The notes below the pieces were generated by a model. It saw only the letters and a list, made by a program, of their open reading frames with translations. It searched no databases and was not told the origin of the DNA. The position numbers were made by a program, and so were the translations under genes. Source: SZUA-451 sp034721895 (GTDB taxonomy: Bacteria; Campylobacterota; Campylobacteria; Campylobacterales; Sulfurovaceae). From it: 64,000 bases of DNA. This document shows positions 8,437 to 17,112 of this stretch, one piece after another. The stretch spans positions 1 to 64,000 of the forward strand of contig JAYEND010000001.1 of assembly GCA_034721895.1 (NCBI GenBank). Reading direction: 5' to 3'. Position 1 is the stretch's first letter. Every line of letters starts with the position of its first letter.

Positions 8437-9940
8437 CCATCAAGCCGACACGCAGTGCCTCTTCATAACTTGTCATACCCTCCACCATCATATCTTTGAG
8501 TTTATCCGAGATCGTCCTCATCCCAAGCCTCTTCATCGACTCCCTTATCTGATGATCATTGAGTCCCTCTTTGACCATCTCCTTGACTTGATCATCTACA
8601 ATAAAGAGTTCACCGACTGCCTGACGGCCTTTATAGCCGGTAAAATCACACTCTTTGCAGCCTTTTGCCTCATAATAGGTACCATCTAGCGGAAGATCAA
8701 TATCTTTCATCGTCTCAACAGAGAGTATGGTTGGCACTTTACAGTGAAAGCAGAGTTTTCGTGTCAAACGCTGTGCCAGAACACCCAATAGGGTAGAAGA
8801 GAGCAGATAATCTGCAATTCCCATATCCATCAAGCGGGTCAACGAGGAGGTCGCATCATTGGTATGCAGCGTAGAGAGGAGCAGGTGTCCTGTCAACGAG
8901 GATTGTAAAGCGATCTCTGCTGTTTCGCTGTCACGGATCTCCCCCACCATAATGACATCAGGATCCTGACGCAGGATCGAACGAAGCCCGGAAGCAAAAG
9001 TCAATCCAACTTTGGCATTCACCTGTATCTGGTTGATATTTTCCGCATTGTACTCGACCGGATCTTCCACGGTGATGATATTCTTGTCCGGAGTGGCAAT
9101 ATGCTGCAAAAAGGAGTGCAGGGTTGTCGATTTTCCCGAACCCGTCGGTCCGGTCACCAGAATCATCCCATGAGAGTGATTGAGAAGTTTGAAAAACTGC
9201 TCTGTCAATTCTTTGCGGAACCCGAGTTCTTCAAGCGTCGGGATGCTTTCACTCTGCATCAAAATCCTCATCACGACCCGTTCCCCGTAATAGGTCGGGA
9301 GAACAGAAACCCTGACATCCAGGGTCTTCCCTGCAATACTGATCTGCGTACGTCCGTCCTGCGGTATTCGCTTCTCTGAAATATCGAGACTGGAGATAAC
9401 TTTAATACGGTTGATCACCAGCGCAATGATGCTTTTTTCCAGATCGATATGTTTCTTAAGTGCACCATCGATACGCAGACGCACTTCTCCTTTGCGCTCT
9501 CCTGTTTCCACGTGGATATCACTGGCGCCCTTTTGGATCGCCTGGAAAAAGAGAGAATTGACCAGTTTGATAATCGGTGCTGACTCTTCGCTGGAGAGGA
9601 GGTCCTGAGAATTCCGGATAAACTCCAGCAGGTCTGACTCTACTTCTATCAACTCATCCGAAGCGGTTGACATCTTTTCGAAATCACTGCCCGTCTGGAT
9701 CTCCAGAAACTTGTTTTGAAGACGCTCAAAACTCTCATGATCCGCCAGATAGAGCCGATAATCCAGATCCAACTTTACGAGATGGTTCAGTGCATCTGCC
9801 AGCGTCTTCTCTTCTACGATTGCCGACCTTTCCCCCTCCACGGTGGAAAAGAGCAATGAATGCCTCGTTGCCAGCTTATGATCGATCTCCTCTTCCCAGA
9901 GTGGTTCGAGATCGACATCCTGTAAAAGTGGTAATTTCAT
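8429..9940 (-). CDS. gspE: Type II secretion ATPase GspE
   Basis: A 503-residue cytoplasmic secretion ATPase that powers pseudopilus assembly. Walker A is VTGPTGSGKSTTLH (about 265), the Asp box follows (ITVEDPVEYNAE), Walker B is LRQDPDVIMVGEIRDSETA and the His box is TGHLLLSTLHTNDA. A zinc site of the GspE type is present (CFHC then CKEC, about 405-440). Start ATG 9940 lies 3 bp after the gspD stop. Length is as expected for the family. Its membrane partner GspF is not encoded in the window. Confidence 0.93.
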   Translation of the reverse strand: MKLPLLQDVDLEPLWEEEIDHKLATRHSLLFSTVEGERSAIVEEKTLADALNHLVKLDLDYRLYLADHESFERLQNKFLEIQTGSDFEKMSTASDELIEVESDLLEFIRNSQDLLSSEESAPIIKLVNSLFFQAIQKGASDIHVETGERKGEVRLRIDGALKKHIDLEKSIIALVINRIKVISSLDISEKRIPQDGRTQISIAGKTLDVRVSVLPTYYGERVVMRILMQSESIPTLEELGFRKELTEQFFKLLNHSHGMILVTGPTGSGKSTTLHSFLQHIATPDKNIITVEDPVEYNAENINQIQVNAKVGLTFASGLRSILRQDPDVIMVGEIRDSETAEIALQSSLTGHLLLSTLHTNDATSSLTRLMDMGIADYLLSSTLLGVLAQRLTRKLCFHCKVPTILSVETMKDIDLPLDGTYYEAKGCKECDFTGYKGRQAVGELFIVDDQVKEMVKEGLNDHQIRESMKRLGMRTISDKLKDMMVEGMTSYEEALRVGLMDG

Positions 9941-9943
9941 CTT

Positions 9944-11938
9944 TTACCTCGGAATATAGACACCGTCCGAACTACTGGAACGGACACGGTTGCTTGCCGG
10001 ATGAGACGAATTTCCAAAAAGAGATTTCTCATACCACTTTGGTTTGTTTTTCTCCTCCAATGCCTCTCGGATAAAGGCATTGTATCTGTTCTGAACATCT
10101 TCCAGCTCTGAAAGAGTTGAACGTAAACGTTTGAGATCACCGCTTTTTCTGACAATATACGGTGTCAAATAGATGACAACATTGATCTTTCGTACTACGT
10201 TGCCTTTCGATCTGAAAAAAACACCCAATACAGGGATATCACCCAGTATAGGGACAGAGGTGACACTTTTTCCACCTGCATTTTTGATCAAGCCTCCCAG
10301 AATAATAGTTTGCCCATTGTTGACAATCGCATTGGTCACTACTTTACGCTTTGTCGTTGTAGGACGGTCTGCTTCTACGGTCGCCTGCTGCAGGACATCC
10401 TCAATGACCGTAGATACCTCCAATGAAACCTTATTGTTGCTTGAGAGTCTTGGCTTTACCTTGAGTGTAATCCCGATATCTTCTCTGGCGTAGTTATTGA
10501 TGATATTGCCCTGCCCCACAGTCGACTGCTGTGCCTGCGTCAAAATAGACTGGGTCCGTCCGATATAAATCTCTGCCTCTTTATTGTTGATGCAAAGTAC
10601 CGAAGGTTCACTCAGGACATGCACTGCACCATTTTGCTTCATAAGATCAAGCTTGGCCCCTACAGCAAACATTTCACTGATGTCTGAATCAAAGGAGAAT
10701 GGACGATTTTGGGTTGTTATGATATTGCCACTTTGATCATATTGTGACGTTTCAGTATTTAAAAAACTTTGAAGTGCCGGAGAAACCATAATAGAGGCAG
10801 CACCTGCATTGGCAGCCAGGGTAAAGAGTCCCTTACTGGTGATTTTCCCGCCTTCAAAGCCCCAGCGGACTCCGACCTGTGAAGCCAAGTCAGTATTGAT
10901 CTCAACAATCTTTGCTTTGACATAGACCTGCGGCTTGGGTACATCCAGACGGTTGATGGTACTACGGATATTTTTGATCTGGTCTCCATCTGCCAGAATA
11001 ACCAATGCATTTCGTTCCACGTCACTGACCACCATTGCTTTTTGCGGCGGCTTCCCATCCTTGCCTGCTTTTGCCGGTGTCATGCTGTTCATCTGGCTCA
11101 CCAGTTGACTCAGTATCTTTTGCATATCTTCGACATTGGAGTTTTTCAGCGGGATCACATACATCTGCTGGGTAGTGCTGTCTCCCCGAATGTCCAAACG
11201 CTTGATATAGTTGAGCATTTTATGCATATTGACATTTTTGCCCACCAGGATGATCGTATTGGTCGCATCATCTTTGAAGATATCCACCTGTTCACTCACT
11301 ATTGCCTTGGGAAAGAGCTTCTTTGACATGCTGACTACATTGGGATAGACATCTTTGATATTGGCATATTTTAATTTGACGAAAGCAGAATTTTTATGTC
11401 CTTTTTCTTCGATTGCGTTGATGATCTTTTCAATAGACCTCAACGTCTTTGGGTAAGCCGTTACAGAGAGGAGGTTGTTGTCTTTGAAAGAGATCACCTT
11501 CGCATTTTTGTGGAGCAAAGGTTTGATCTTGGCACGGATCACAGAGGCATTGGTGCTTTTCAGTGGGAACATGACAGTCTGCATCGTTTCTCCATCACCG
11601 ATCTCCTGACTGACACTAAGCCCCTCTCCTGCCGCTTCATTGGCTTTCACTACCTGATAGAAATCGCCCTGATCCACCAGTGTCAATCCTTTGCCGGCCA
11701 AAATGGAGTTGGCAAGCGGGATCAGGGAACTCTTGCTGATCGGTGTCGTAGAAACAAAGTTGACTTTGCCTTTCAGATCACTGCTGATCAAAATATTCTT
11801 TTGTGTGATCTTCCCCACCATCTCGATAAAATCTTTGACATTCAAATCCCTGAAGTTGACATCGACCTTCTCTTCCTCCGCCTGTAATCCAAGCGTCAGC
11901 ACCAGCATTAATACCAATAATAATTTAGTGAATTTCAT
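9944..11938 (-). CDS. gspD: Type II secretion outer-membrane secretin GspD
   Basis: A 664-residue secretin forming the outer-membrane gate. A signal peptide (MKFTKLLLVLMLVLTLGLQA) is followed by an N0 domain (VNFRDLNVKDFIEMVGKIT), N1-N3 repeats (VKLKYANIKDVYPNV; MYVIPLKNSNVEDMQKIL) and the C-terminal secretin domain with VSVTPILGD-like SVPILGDIPVLGVFFRS and VVIYLTPYIV. ATG 11938 overlaps the stop of the upstream PDZ protein by 14 bp. The last 40 residues resemble an S-domain tail, so a pilotin may exist elsewhere. Confidence 0.93.
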   Translation of the reverse strand: MKFTKLLLVLMLVLTLGLQAEEEKVDVNFRDLNVKDFIEMVGKITQKNILISSDLKGKVNFVSTTPISKSSLIPLANSILAGKGLTLVDQGDFYQVVKANEAAGEGLSVSQEIGDGETMQTVMFPLKSTNASVIRAKIKPLLHKNAKVISFKDNNLLSVTAYPKTLRSIEKIINAIEEKGHKNSAFVKLKYANIKDVYPNVVSMSKKLFPKAIVSEQVDIFKDDATNTIILVGKNVNMHKMLNYIKRLDIRGDSTTQQMYVIPLKNSNVEDMQKILSQLVSQMNSMTPAKAGKDGKPPQKAMVVSDVERNALVILADGDQIKNIRSTINRLDVPKPQVYVKAKIVEINTDLASQVGVRWGFEGGKITSKGLFTLAANAGAASIMVSPALQSFLNTETSQYDQSGNIITTQNRPFSFDSDISEMFAVGAKLDLMKQNGAVHVLSEPSVLCINNKEAEIYIGRTQSILTQAQQSTVGQGNIINNYAREDIGITLKVKPRLSSNNKVSLEVSTVIEDVLQQATVEADRPTTTKRKVVTNAIVNNGQTIILGGLIKNAGGKSVTSVPILGDIPVLGVFFRSKGNVVRKINVVIYLTPYIVRKSGDLKRLRSTLSELEDVQNRYNAFIREALEEKNKPKWYEKSLFGNSSHPASNRVRSSSSDGVYIPR

Positions 11939-12764
11939 ATTCCAACTCCATTTCTTCTTTTCCTCGTTTAATTGTCAATGTCAAATCTTCCATTGTATCA
12001 ATATTTTTGTAAATTTCCAATGCACTGTTGTAACTGTTGAGCTCCTGGCCGTTGATCGATTTGATCACATCACCCCGTTTCAATCCAAGCTTGGCAAAAT
12101 CACTGCCGCGTTTGACAAAGTTCACTTTAAATCCTTTGATCTGGCCACCCTCTTTCACCTCTTTGATCCCGATATTTTTCCAAATATCATCCATGTTTTT
12201 GGTGTAGTGCTGCAAGAGATTCTTGTCGACTACGGTACGTCCATCTTCTTCTGATATCCCTTCCGAAGAAGATCTTGCAGTCTCTTTCACTTTTTTATCC
12301 CCGAAAACATACTTCACGCTGCTTTTGCTTTCGGGGCTCTGTTTGGACTCGATCAGCGTGACACGATAATTTTTGCCATCGCGCAGAAAGATCGCTTCTT
12401 TTGCAGTAGCGTCATCCAAAACATATCCGTCTATTTCGTCACCCCTGACCAAAACCGAACTCTTGCCATTTTTAGAGACAGTGACCACCACATGATCCTG
12501 AGAATGATAAACAGCAAGAAGCTTGATACTGCGAATATCGCTGACCGGCTTTTTCTCCCTGGCGACTCTCTCCTGCTTCAGTTTCTGTGTAGCAAATCGT
12601 GTCCGGTAATAGAGTGCCTTTGACTCTGAGGGTTTCGTATATTCAACACCCTGAGCACTCAGAAGTGTCATCTCTACGATAAACCATCCCAATTTGACTA
12701 TCAGCATCAACCCAAAAACAAAGATCACCATTTTCATGGTTTCAGGCTTAAAAAGATGTTTCAT
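11925..12764 (-). CDS. GspC-like T2SS inner-membrane protein with PDZ domain
   Basis: About 279 residues from ATG 12764, which has GAAGGA upstream; a GTG at 12782 is the alternative. One N-terminal membrane helix (MVIFVFGLMLIVKLGWFIV) is followed by an HR-like domain (SIKLLAVYHSQDHVVVTVSKNGKSSVL) and a C-terminal PDZ domain (FVKRGSDFAKLGLKRGDVIKSINGQEL). This is the GspC layout linking the inner-membrane platform to the secretin. The gene sits just before gspD, where gspC is expected. The start overlaps the preceding GspN-like gene by 17 bp. Confidence 0.82.
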   Translation of the reverse strand: MKHLFKPETMKMVIFVFGLMLIVKLGWFIVEMTLLSAQGVEYTKPSESKALYYRTRFATQKLKQERVAREKKPVSDIRSIKLLAVYHSQDHVVVTVSKNGKSSVLVRGDEIDGYVLDDATAKEAIFLRDGKNYRVTLIESKQSPESKSSVKYVFGDKKVKETARSSSEGISEEDGRTVVDKNLLQHYTKNMDDIWKNIGIKEVKEGGQIKGFKVNFVKRGSDFAKLGLKRGDVIKSINGQELNSYNSALEIYKNIDTMEDLTLTIKRGKEEMELEYEIH

Positions 12765-13263
12765 AATACCATCCTTCTTCACCTTTTTTCAGCATGGACT
12801 TGAGTTTTCCGATTTTCTGCTCTTCGGTCAGATCAAGGTGAATACTTCGACTATCCAAATCAATAGACCCTTCTGCTTTGCCGAATGCCCCTGACAGTGA
12901 CAAGTTGACATGCATAGGGTCTGCAAAGAGATGCGATGCGGTGATCTTCGTTAACCCACCGGAAACCCATCTCTCAAGGGTACGATCAAACTGTACGCCT
13001 TTAACGGTCGCAACTGTATAAAAAAGCAGTGGCCTCAAAGTAGCCTCGTCAACCTGTGCAACCCTGATCCCCTTGACATAGAGTTCAGGATGCTTCAGTG
13101 TCAGAGAAAAGAGACCGGCATCAATCTCCTCATTATGAATGATGATATCCTGCTGCATCAGCTGAGCTTCCAGCAGATAATACAGTTCCCGTTTGGGAGC
13201 GAAGATCATCAATGAGAGCAGAATCACAAAGAGAGCGAGGATAATTTTTTTTACCATTTGCAT
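12748..13263 (-). CDS. GspN-like T2SS protein
   Basis: A 171-residue protein with one N-terminal membrane segment (IILALFVILLSLMIFAP) and a periplasmic domain of alternating strands. Features such as LKHPELYVKGIRV and a repeating LSLSGAFGKAEGSIDLDSRS recall T2SS protein N. Its position between the GspM-like and GspC-like genes supports this. The start is ATG 13263, with another ATG two codons later; both overlap the upstream stop. Sequence support is modest, and GspN is not universal in T2SS. Confidence 0.6.
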   Translation of the reverse strand: MQMVKKIILALFVILLSLMIFAPKRELYYLLEAQLMQQDIIIHNEEIDAGLFSLTLKHPELYVKGIRVAQVDEATLRPLLFYTVATVKGVQFDRTLERWVSGGLTKITASHLFADPMHVNLSLSGAFGKAEGSIDLDSRSIHLDLTEEQKIGKLKSMLKKGEEGWYYETSF

Positions 13264-13655
13264 GTGAACTCCATCGTATACCCGCCGTTTTGGCGCTTCA
13301 CATTGATTTTACTGATCTGCACAGCGATATTTTCCAGCTTGGTCATGATGAGGTTCATCTCTTTGTCGCTCAATCCTTTGAATGAAGCTGTCAGTTTTTT
13401 GCTCTTGACAGTAAATTTTTTGATTTTCTCAGGGGCGATCCCTTTCTTGACCTTCTCTACCCGCTTGGTGAGATCCGAAGCCCCCCACTGTTTTTTCAGC
13501 GCAATGATTTCGCCCACTTCCATAACTGATTGGGATACTTCCATCTTGACACTGCCCAGACGGTTTGCGCTGCTGCTCTTATAGAAGTAGGCTATGATCA
13601 TCAGCAGCAGTGCGGCAAGTACGATCAGCTCATGCTGATACCGTTTCCAGATCAT
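13251..13655 (-). CDS. GspM-like T2SS inner-membrane protein
   Basis: A 134-residue bitopic protein: a short cytoplasmic start (MIWKRYQHE), one membrane helix (LIVLAALLLMIIAYFY) and a small periplasmic ferredoxin-like domain ending in MEFTCKW. Size, topology and position after the GspL-like gene are those of GspM. Its ATG overlaps the upstream stop by 4 bp. Primary sequence alone would not identify it; the call rests on locus context. Confidence 0.65.
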   Translation of the reverse strand: MIWKRYQHELIVLAALLLMIIAYFYKSSSANRLGSVKMEVSQSVMEVGEIIALKKQWGASDLTKRVEKVKKGIAPEKIKKFTVKSKKLTASFKGLSDKEMNLIMTKLENIAVQISKINVKRQNGGYTMEFTCKW

Positions 13656-14584
13656 AGTGTGCCCTCGACTTTCACAACGTTCTCTCCGCCACTTCTGCTG
13701 AACTTATACTGTTTACCCTTTGCCAATGCTTTGATCCTTGTCACCGTCTTCTCGTCGGGACACTTGAGTTCTGTCACAAAACGTTTACTGTCCATCAGCA
13801 GGCTTTCTACTTCCACACCGGGAAGCACCAGATGGGAAAGATCCTTTAGGATTTCACGCTTATGCCGTTCCTCCTGGTCGATCTTGCGATACTTCTTGGA
13901 AATATTCTCTCTTGCATATTGACTCTGCAGAGCAGGATGATCTACCAGGAGTGTTGCCACAGTTTCCTGCATAGTCGTAATAACCTGTTTGTAGCGCAAC
14001 CCTTCTGTTGCGAACATCAGGGCAAAAAGCACAAAAATGGTACTCAGTATCCATGTCTCTTTCCGGCCTATCACAGAGCTGATACCAGCTCCGAAAGATA
14101 CACCGTTTTTTGGCGTGAAGGTCTCATCAAACCGCTGATAGCCTGTCTCCTCCTGCATCAGAATTTTCGGAACCATTACAACTGTTCCCTGTTCCGCTAC
14201 CAATGCCTCGTTGTCATTGAGGAGGACAGGTTTGAAAAACATTTCTGCAACCTGCTGCGCAAAAAATAGTTTCGACACCTGCTCCACTTCAATACCTTTT
14301 GATTGTAGAAATTTTGAAATCTCTTCGGAATTATAAGCGATAAATATCCACTCATCTTCTTCTTTGAAAACATAGTAATCATATATCTTCCCCTCTGAGA
14401 GAAGATTTTCCATAACAGAAGGGGCGAGTCTCTTCGCTTGATAAAGGTACTGAACAGGCAGCTCCTCTCTCTTGATCGTATAGAACTGCGGTGTCAGCAT
14501 GATATTGAACGCTTCATTGCCCTCAAGAGGCTGCATGGCTTTGTGCACCAGCAACAATCTTTTACTGCTTCCCGTAAAATTCAA
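13652..14584 (-). CDS. GspL-like T2SS inner-membrane protein
   Basis: About 310 residues. A cytoplasmic actin-like or PilM/GspL-type N-terminal region (about 1-170) is followed by a membrane helix (TWILSTIFVLFALMFATEG) and a periplasmic ferredoxin-like domain. The fold order is that of GspL, the platform protein that contacts GspE and GspM. The start is uncertain: TTG 14584 overlaps the gspK stop, another TTG lies ten codons in, and the first ATG is 14536. The ends of K, L, M, N and C all overlap, so the arm is translated as a coupled operon. Confidence 0.68.
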   Translation of the reverse strand: MNFTGSSKRLLLVHKAMQPLEGNEAFNIMLTPQFYTIKREELPVQYLYQAKRLAPSVMENLLSEGKIYDYYVFKEEDEWIFIAYNSEEISKFLQSKGIEVEQVSKLFFAQQVAEMFFKPVLLNDNEALVAEQGTVVMVPKILMQEETGYQRFDETFTPKNGVSFGAGISSVIGRKETWILSTIFVLFALMFATEGLRYKQVITTMQETVATLLVDHPALQSQYARENISKKYRKIDQEERHKREILKDLSHLVLPGVEVESLLMDSKRFVTELKCPDEKTVTRIKALAKGKQYKFSRSGGENVVKVEGTL

Positions 14585-15476
14585 ATTTCTCTGCCTTTCC
14601 TTCTAAATAGTCAAATCCAAAAGCGTAAGTATTACTCTGATATCCGTAGCTGATCCGGCACTGCATCCGCTCAGTAGGCTTTTCCGAAAAGAGTTCCTTG
14701 TTGTAGCGTGAAAGATCTCCGCCATTCTCTGCAACAAAATCCTGCAGATCATCCCCCTCAAACCATTCCTCTTTGACAGTTGCAAGCTCCATTCCAAAAA
14801 GGATTGCAATCAGTTCCGCAGAGAGATAATTCCCATCCATCGGTATCTCTTTTCTGTCAAAAGAAAAAAACTTCTCCCAGGCAATTTGTTCTACGGCAGG
14901 ATCATCTGCCCTGAACTGATAATCTCTGACAATCTTCCTGAATAATGATCGAGTTATCATACCTTTTTTTTGCTCCAGTCTACTTTGGTTTTCTGCCGCT
15001 ACACTCTTCTCTGTATCGATCTCTGCCTGTATCATTCCCAACAGAAGAGCGGCATCCTGAAGGGCATATTGTTCTACCAGATCATCAAAAATACTTTGCA
15101 CTGTCGAAAACCGTACCTGAGCCGAATCATTGTTCTCATATCCCAACCAGTTGATATTGACACCATTATCAAGGGGTTGACAATCAATTGTTGTAAACAT
15201 ATCTCCCTCTTTTGGCTGCAGGGTCATCGGAGCAAGATAAAGTGTACTGAGAACTGTTTTTCTCATCTCCTCATCTTTCCCGGCTTTACCCAGAAGTACC
15301 TTGATCGCATCATTGGTATCACGAAATAAAAGATCTGCCTGTATCAGTGCCGCCGTATACGAGGCATCCCCTTTGCTCTTCTCCAGATAAGAGAAAATAA
15401 CCCCTACCAATGCCAGCATCGCTGCAATCACTGACAAGGTTATAAAAAGGACAACCCCTTTTCTCATTTTATCCAT
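14562..15476 (-). CDS. gspK: Type II secretion minor pseudopilin GspK
   Basis: A 304-residue protein. MRKGVVLFITLSVIAAMLALVGVIFSYLEKS is a prepilin-type N-terminus in which the +5 Glu typical of pilins is absent, as is normal for GspK. A large alpha-rich domain follows, with segments such as LIQADLLFRDTNDAIKVLL. GspK caps the pseudopilus tip with the I and J pseudopilins. ATG 15476 is first in the minus arm; ATG 15467 is the alternative. It is divergent from gspG with 98 bp between the starts. Confidence 0.8.
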   Translation of the reverse strand: MDKMRKGVVLFITLSVIAAMLALVGVIFSYLEKSKGDASYTAALIQADLLFRDTNDAIKVLLGKAGKDEEMRKTVLSTLYLAPMTLQPKEGDMFTTIDCQPLDNGVNINWLGYENNDSAQVRFSTVQSIFDDLVEQYALQDAALLLGMIQAEIDTEKSVAAENQSRLEQKKGMITRSLFRKIVRDYQFRADDPAVEQIAWEKFFSFDRKEIPMDGNYLSAELIAILFGMELATVKEEWFEGDDLQDFVAENGGDLSRYNKELFSEKPTERMQCRISYGYQSNTYAFGFDYLEGKAEKFEFYGKQ

Positions 15477-15574
15477 CTAAAAGCTCTATTCAAGTAAAAT
15501 TGCCAAGGCATATCTAAGCTAAACCTCAGATGCGCCATATTATAACATATTAAACTAATAAAAGAAAGGTGCTT

Positions 15575-16024
15575 ATGCAACTATCATCAACGGCTAAAAA
15601 TAACCATTATTTCAGAAGAGGATTCAGTCTCCTTGAGCTTCTCGTCGTCATTCTCATCCTGGGCATCCTCGCGGCTTTCGTAGCCCCGAATCTTATCGGC
15701 AAAGGCGAACAGGCAAAGAGGGACCTTGTCTGTGTCCAAATGAGCAATGTCGGCCAGGCGTTGAAAATGTTTAAGCTGGACAATGGCCTCTATCCTGAGA
15801 CAGAAGAGGGTCTACAGGCCCTGATCAGCAACCCGGACAGTGACAAATATCCAAACTATCCCAATACATCCTATATCGAGCAGGAGCCGAAGGATTCATG
15901 GCAAAATGCTTTCGGGTACCTCAAAAACGAGAATGGTTTTGAACTGATAAGTTTCGGAGCAGATCGCAAAGAGGGTGGCAGCGGAGATGCTGCCGATATC
16001 TTCTTCAGCCAGTGTAAAAAATAG
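15575..16024 (+). CDS. gspG: Major pseudopilin GspG
   Basis: A 149-residue major pseudopilin. The cleavage motif RRGFSLLELLVVILILGILAAFVAPNL gives a mature protein starting at Phe with the +5 Glu. Hallmarks ALKMFKLDNGLYPETEEGLQAL and PKDSWQNAFGY are those of GspG; SFGADRKEGGSGDAADI is the calcium-loop region. ATG 15575 follows AAAGAAAGG, which decides it over GTG 15569. It heads the plus arm of the T2SS locus, with a probable -10 (TATTATAAC) about 35 bp upstream. Confidence 0.95.
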   Translation: MQLSSTAKNNHYFRRGFSLLELLVVILILGILAAFVAPNLIGKGEQAKRDLVCVQMSNVGQALKMFKLDNGLYPETEEGLQALISNPDSDKYPNYPNTSYIEQEPKDSWQNAFGYLKNENGFELISFGADRKEGGSGDAADIFFSQCKK

Positions 16025-16041
16025 TTTTAGGAGACAATACG

Positions 16042-16584
16042 ATGGAGAAGAGCTCACAGACGGGATCACGTCCCGCCTTCTCCCTTCTCGAACTGATGAT
16101 CGTTATTTTGATCATATCACTCTCCTATGTTCTTGTCTTCTCTACCTATAAGAAGTCGGCTAAAAAGCCAAAATCTCTGACTCCGATGACACTTAAATCA
16201 ACTCTTTTGGATCAGGGGCTTTTCCATACCGACAGCGAATTCTTTTGTCTTGACAAGTGTCAGAGCTGTTATCTCTACCAAGATGACGAAACCGGTAGTT
16301 ATGAGGGGGAAGTTGCATTTGGCGATATCAAAGCCTATACACTTGATCAGAACGACAATCTCTATCAGATCGATTTCGGCCGATACCAGGATCACCCGGT
16401 CTGCCTTCGCTTTGGACTTCACCACAACGGCAGCTCTTCACAAATGGTGATCGAAAGCAAGGGAAAATTCTATTTTCTTCCCGCTTTTTTCGGTGAAGCA
16501 GTTGAGGTAGAATCACTTGCCAAAGCCAAAGAACTATGGCTTCAACACACACCTCTGCTTGCCAATAACGGAGATTATTACTGA
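16042..16584 (+). CDS. Minor pseudopilin (GspH-like)
   Basis: A 180-residue protein with the prepilin motif RPAFSLLELMIVILIISLSYVLVF near residue 10. A globular domain follows, with a CLDKCQSC cysteine cluster around residue 70 that is not typical of GspH and could bind a metal or form a disulfide. RBS AGGAGA lies 7 nt before ATG 16042. Position after gspG suggests H, but I/J cannot be excluded. Its stop overlaps the next ATG by one base. Confidence 0.75.
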   Translation: MEKSSQTGSRPAFSLLELMIVILIISLSYVLVFSTYKKSAKKPKSLTPMTLKSTLLDQGLFHTDSEFFCLDKCQSCYLYQDDETGSYEGEVAFGDIKAYTLDQNDNLYQIDFGRYQDHPVCLRFGLHHNGSSSQMVIESKGKFYFLPAFFGEAVEVESLAKAKELWLQHTPLLANNGDYY

Positions 16585-16979
16585 TGAACAGGATGCAGGC
16601 CTTTACCATTATCGAAGTGTTGATCTCGGTAGTATTGATCTCCATTGTGGTGCTGGGAGCCATCAAACTGCAGCAGGAGAGCCGCTCGATGGCTCTCTAT
16701 CTCTCTGACAGAAGCAAAATAGAACTCTCCAACACCCTCTTCCTCGGGAAAGAGGTGATGCGCTATCACAAAGATAAAAAAGATGCTTATTCACTGATTG
16801 AACAAAGCTTCAAAATATCCGACTTTGAAAGCAGGGAGATCCTTAAAAAGACTTATCGTGACATTTTCATCTCCGAACCGATCGAACTGACAGAAGGCGA
16901 TGCTCTTCCTCTCAGACTCAATGAAATTCTGCTCAAGGATAAATATCCGGCAAGATTCCTTCACTTTGAAGTGAAGTAG
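16584..16979 (+). CDS. Minor pseudopilin (GspI-like)
   Basis: A 131-residue protein starting MNRMQAFTIIEVLISVVLISIVVLGAIKLQQ, a prepilin N-terminus with +5 Glu and the VLISVVLI pattern common in GspI. The remainder is a small globular domain ending HFEVK. Its size fits GspI (about 120-130). It is translationally coupled to the preceding pseudopilin (TGATG) and closes the plus arm. Together with GspK and the lysine-tailed pseudopilin it would complete a tip complex. Confidence 0.75.
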   Translation: MNRMQAFTIIEVLISVVLISIVVLGAIKLQQESRSMALYLSDRSKIELSNTLFLGKEVMRYHKDKKDAYSLIEQSFKISDFESREILKKTYRDIFISEPIELTEGDALPLRLNEILLKDKYPARFLHFEVK

Positions 16980-17065
16980 GCCTATTTTTCACTAAAAATA
17001 TATTGGACCTTTTTAGACTTTATTCTGGATCAATTTCATTTGCAAAAATACCTATTCTAATAATA

Positions 17066-17077
17066 TTTGGATATAAT
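17066..17077 (+). promoter_or_regulatory. typA promoter -10 region
   Basis: TTTGGATATAAT lies 35 bp before the typA ATG and matches the TTTGGGTATAAT form seen at secG and rpmI apart from one base. No TTGACA-like -35 is evident, as is usual for Campylobacterota housekeeping promoters. Confidence 0.55.
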
Positions 17078-17112
17078 GCGCGAAATTATAGACACAACAT
17101 TAGGAAATTTCC

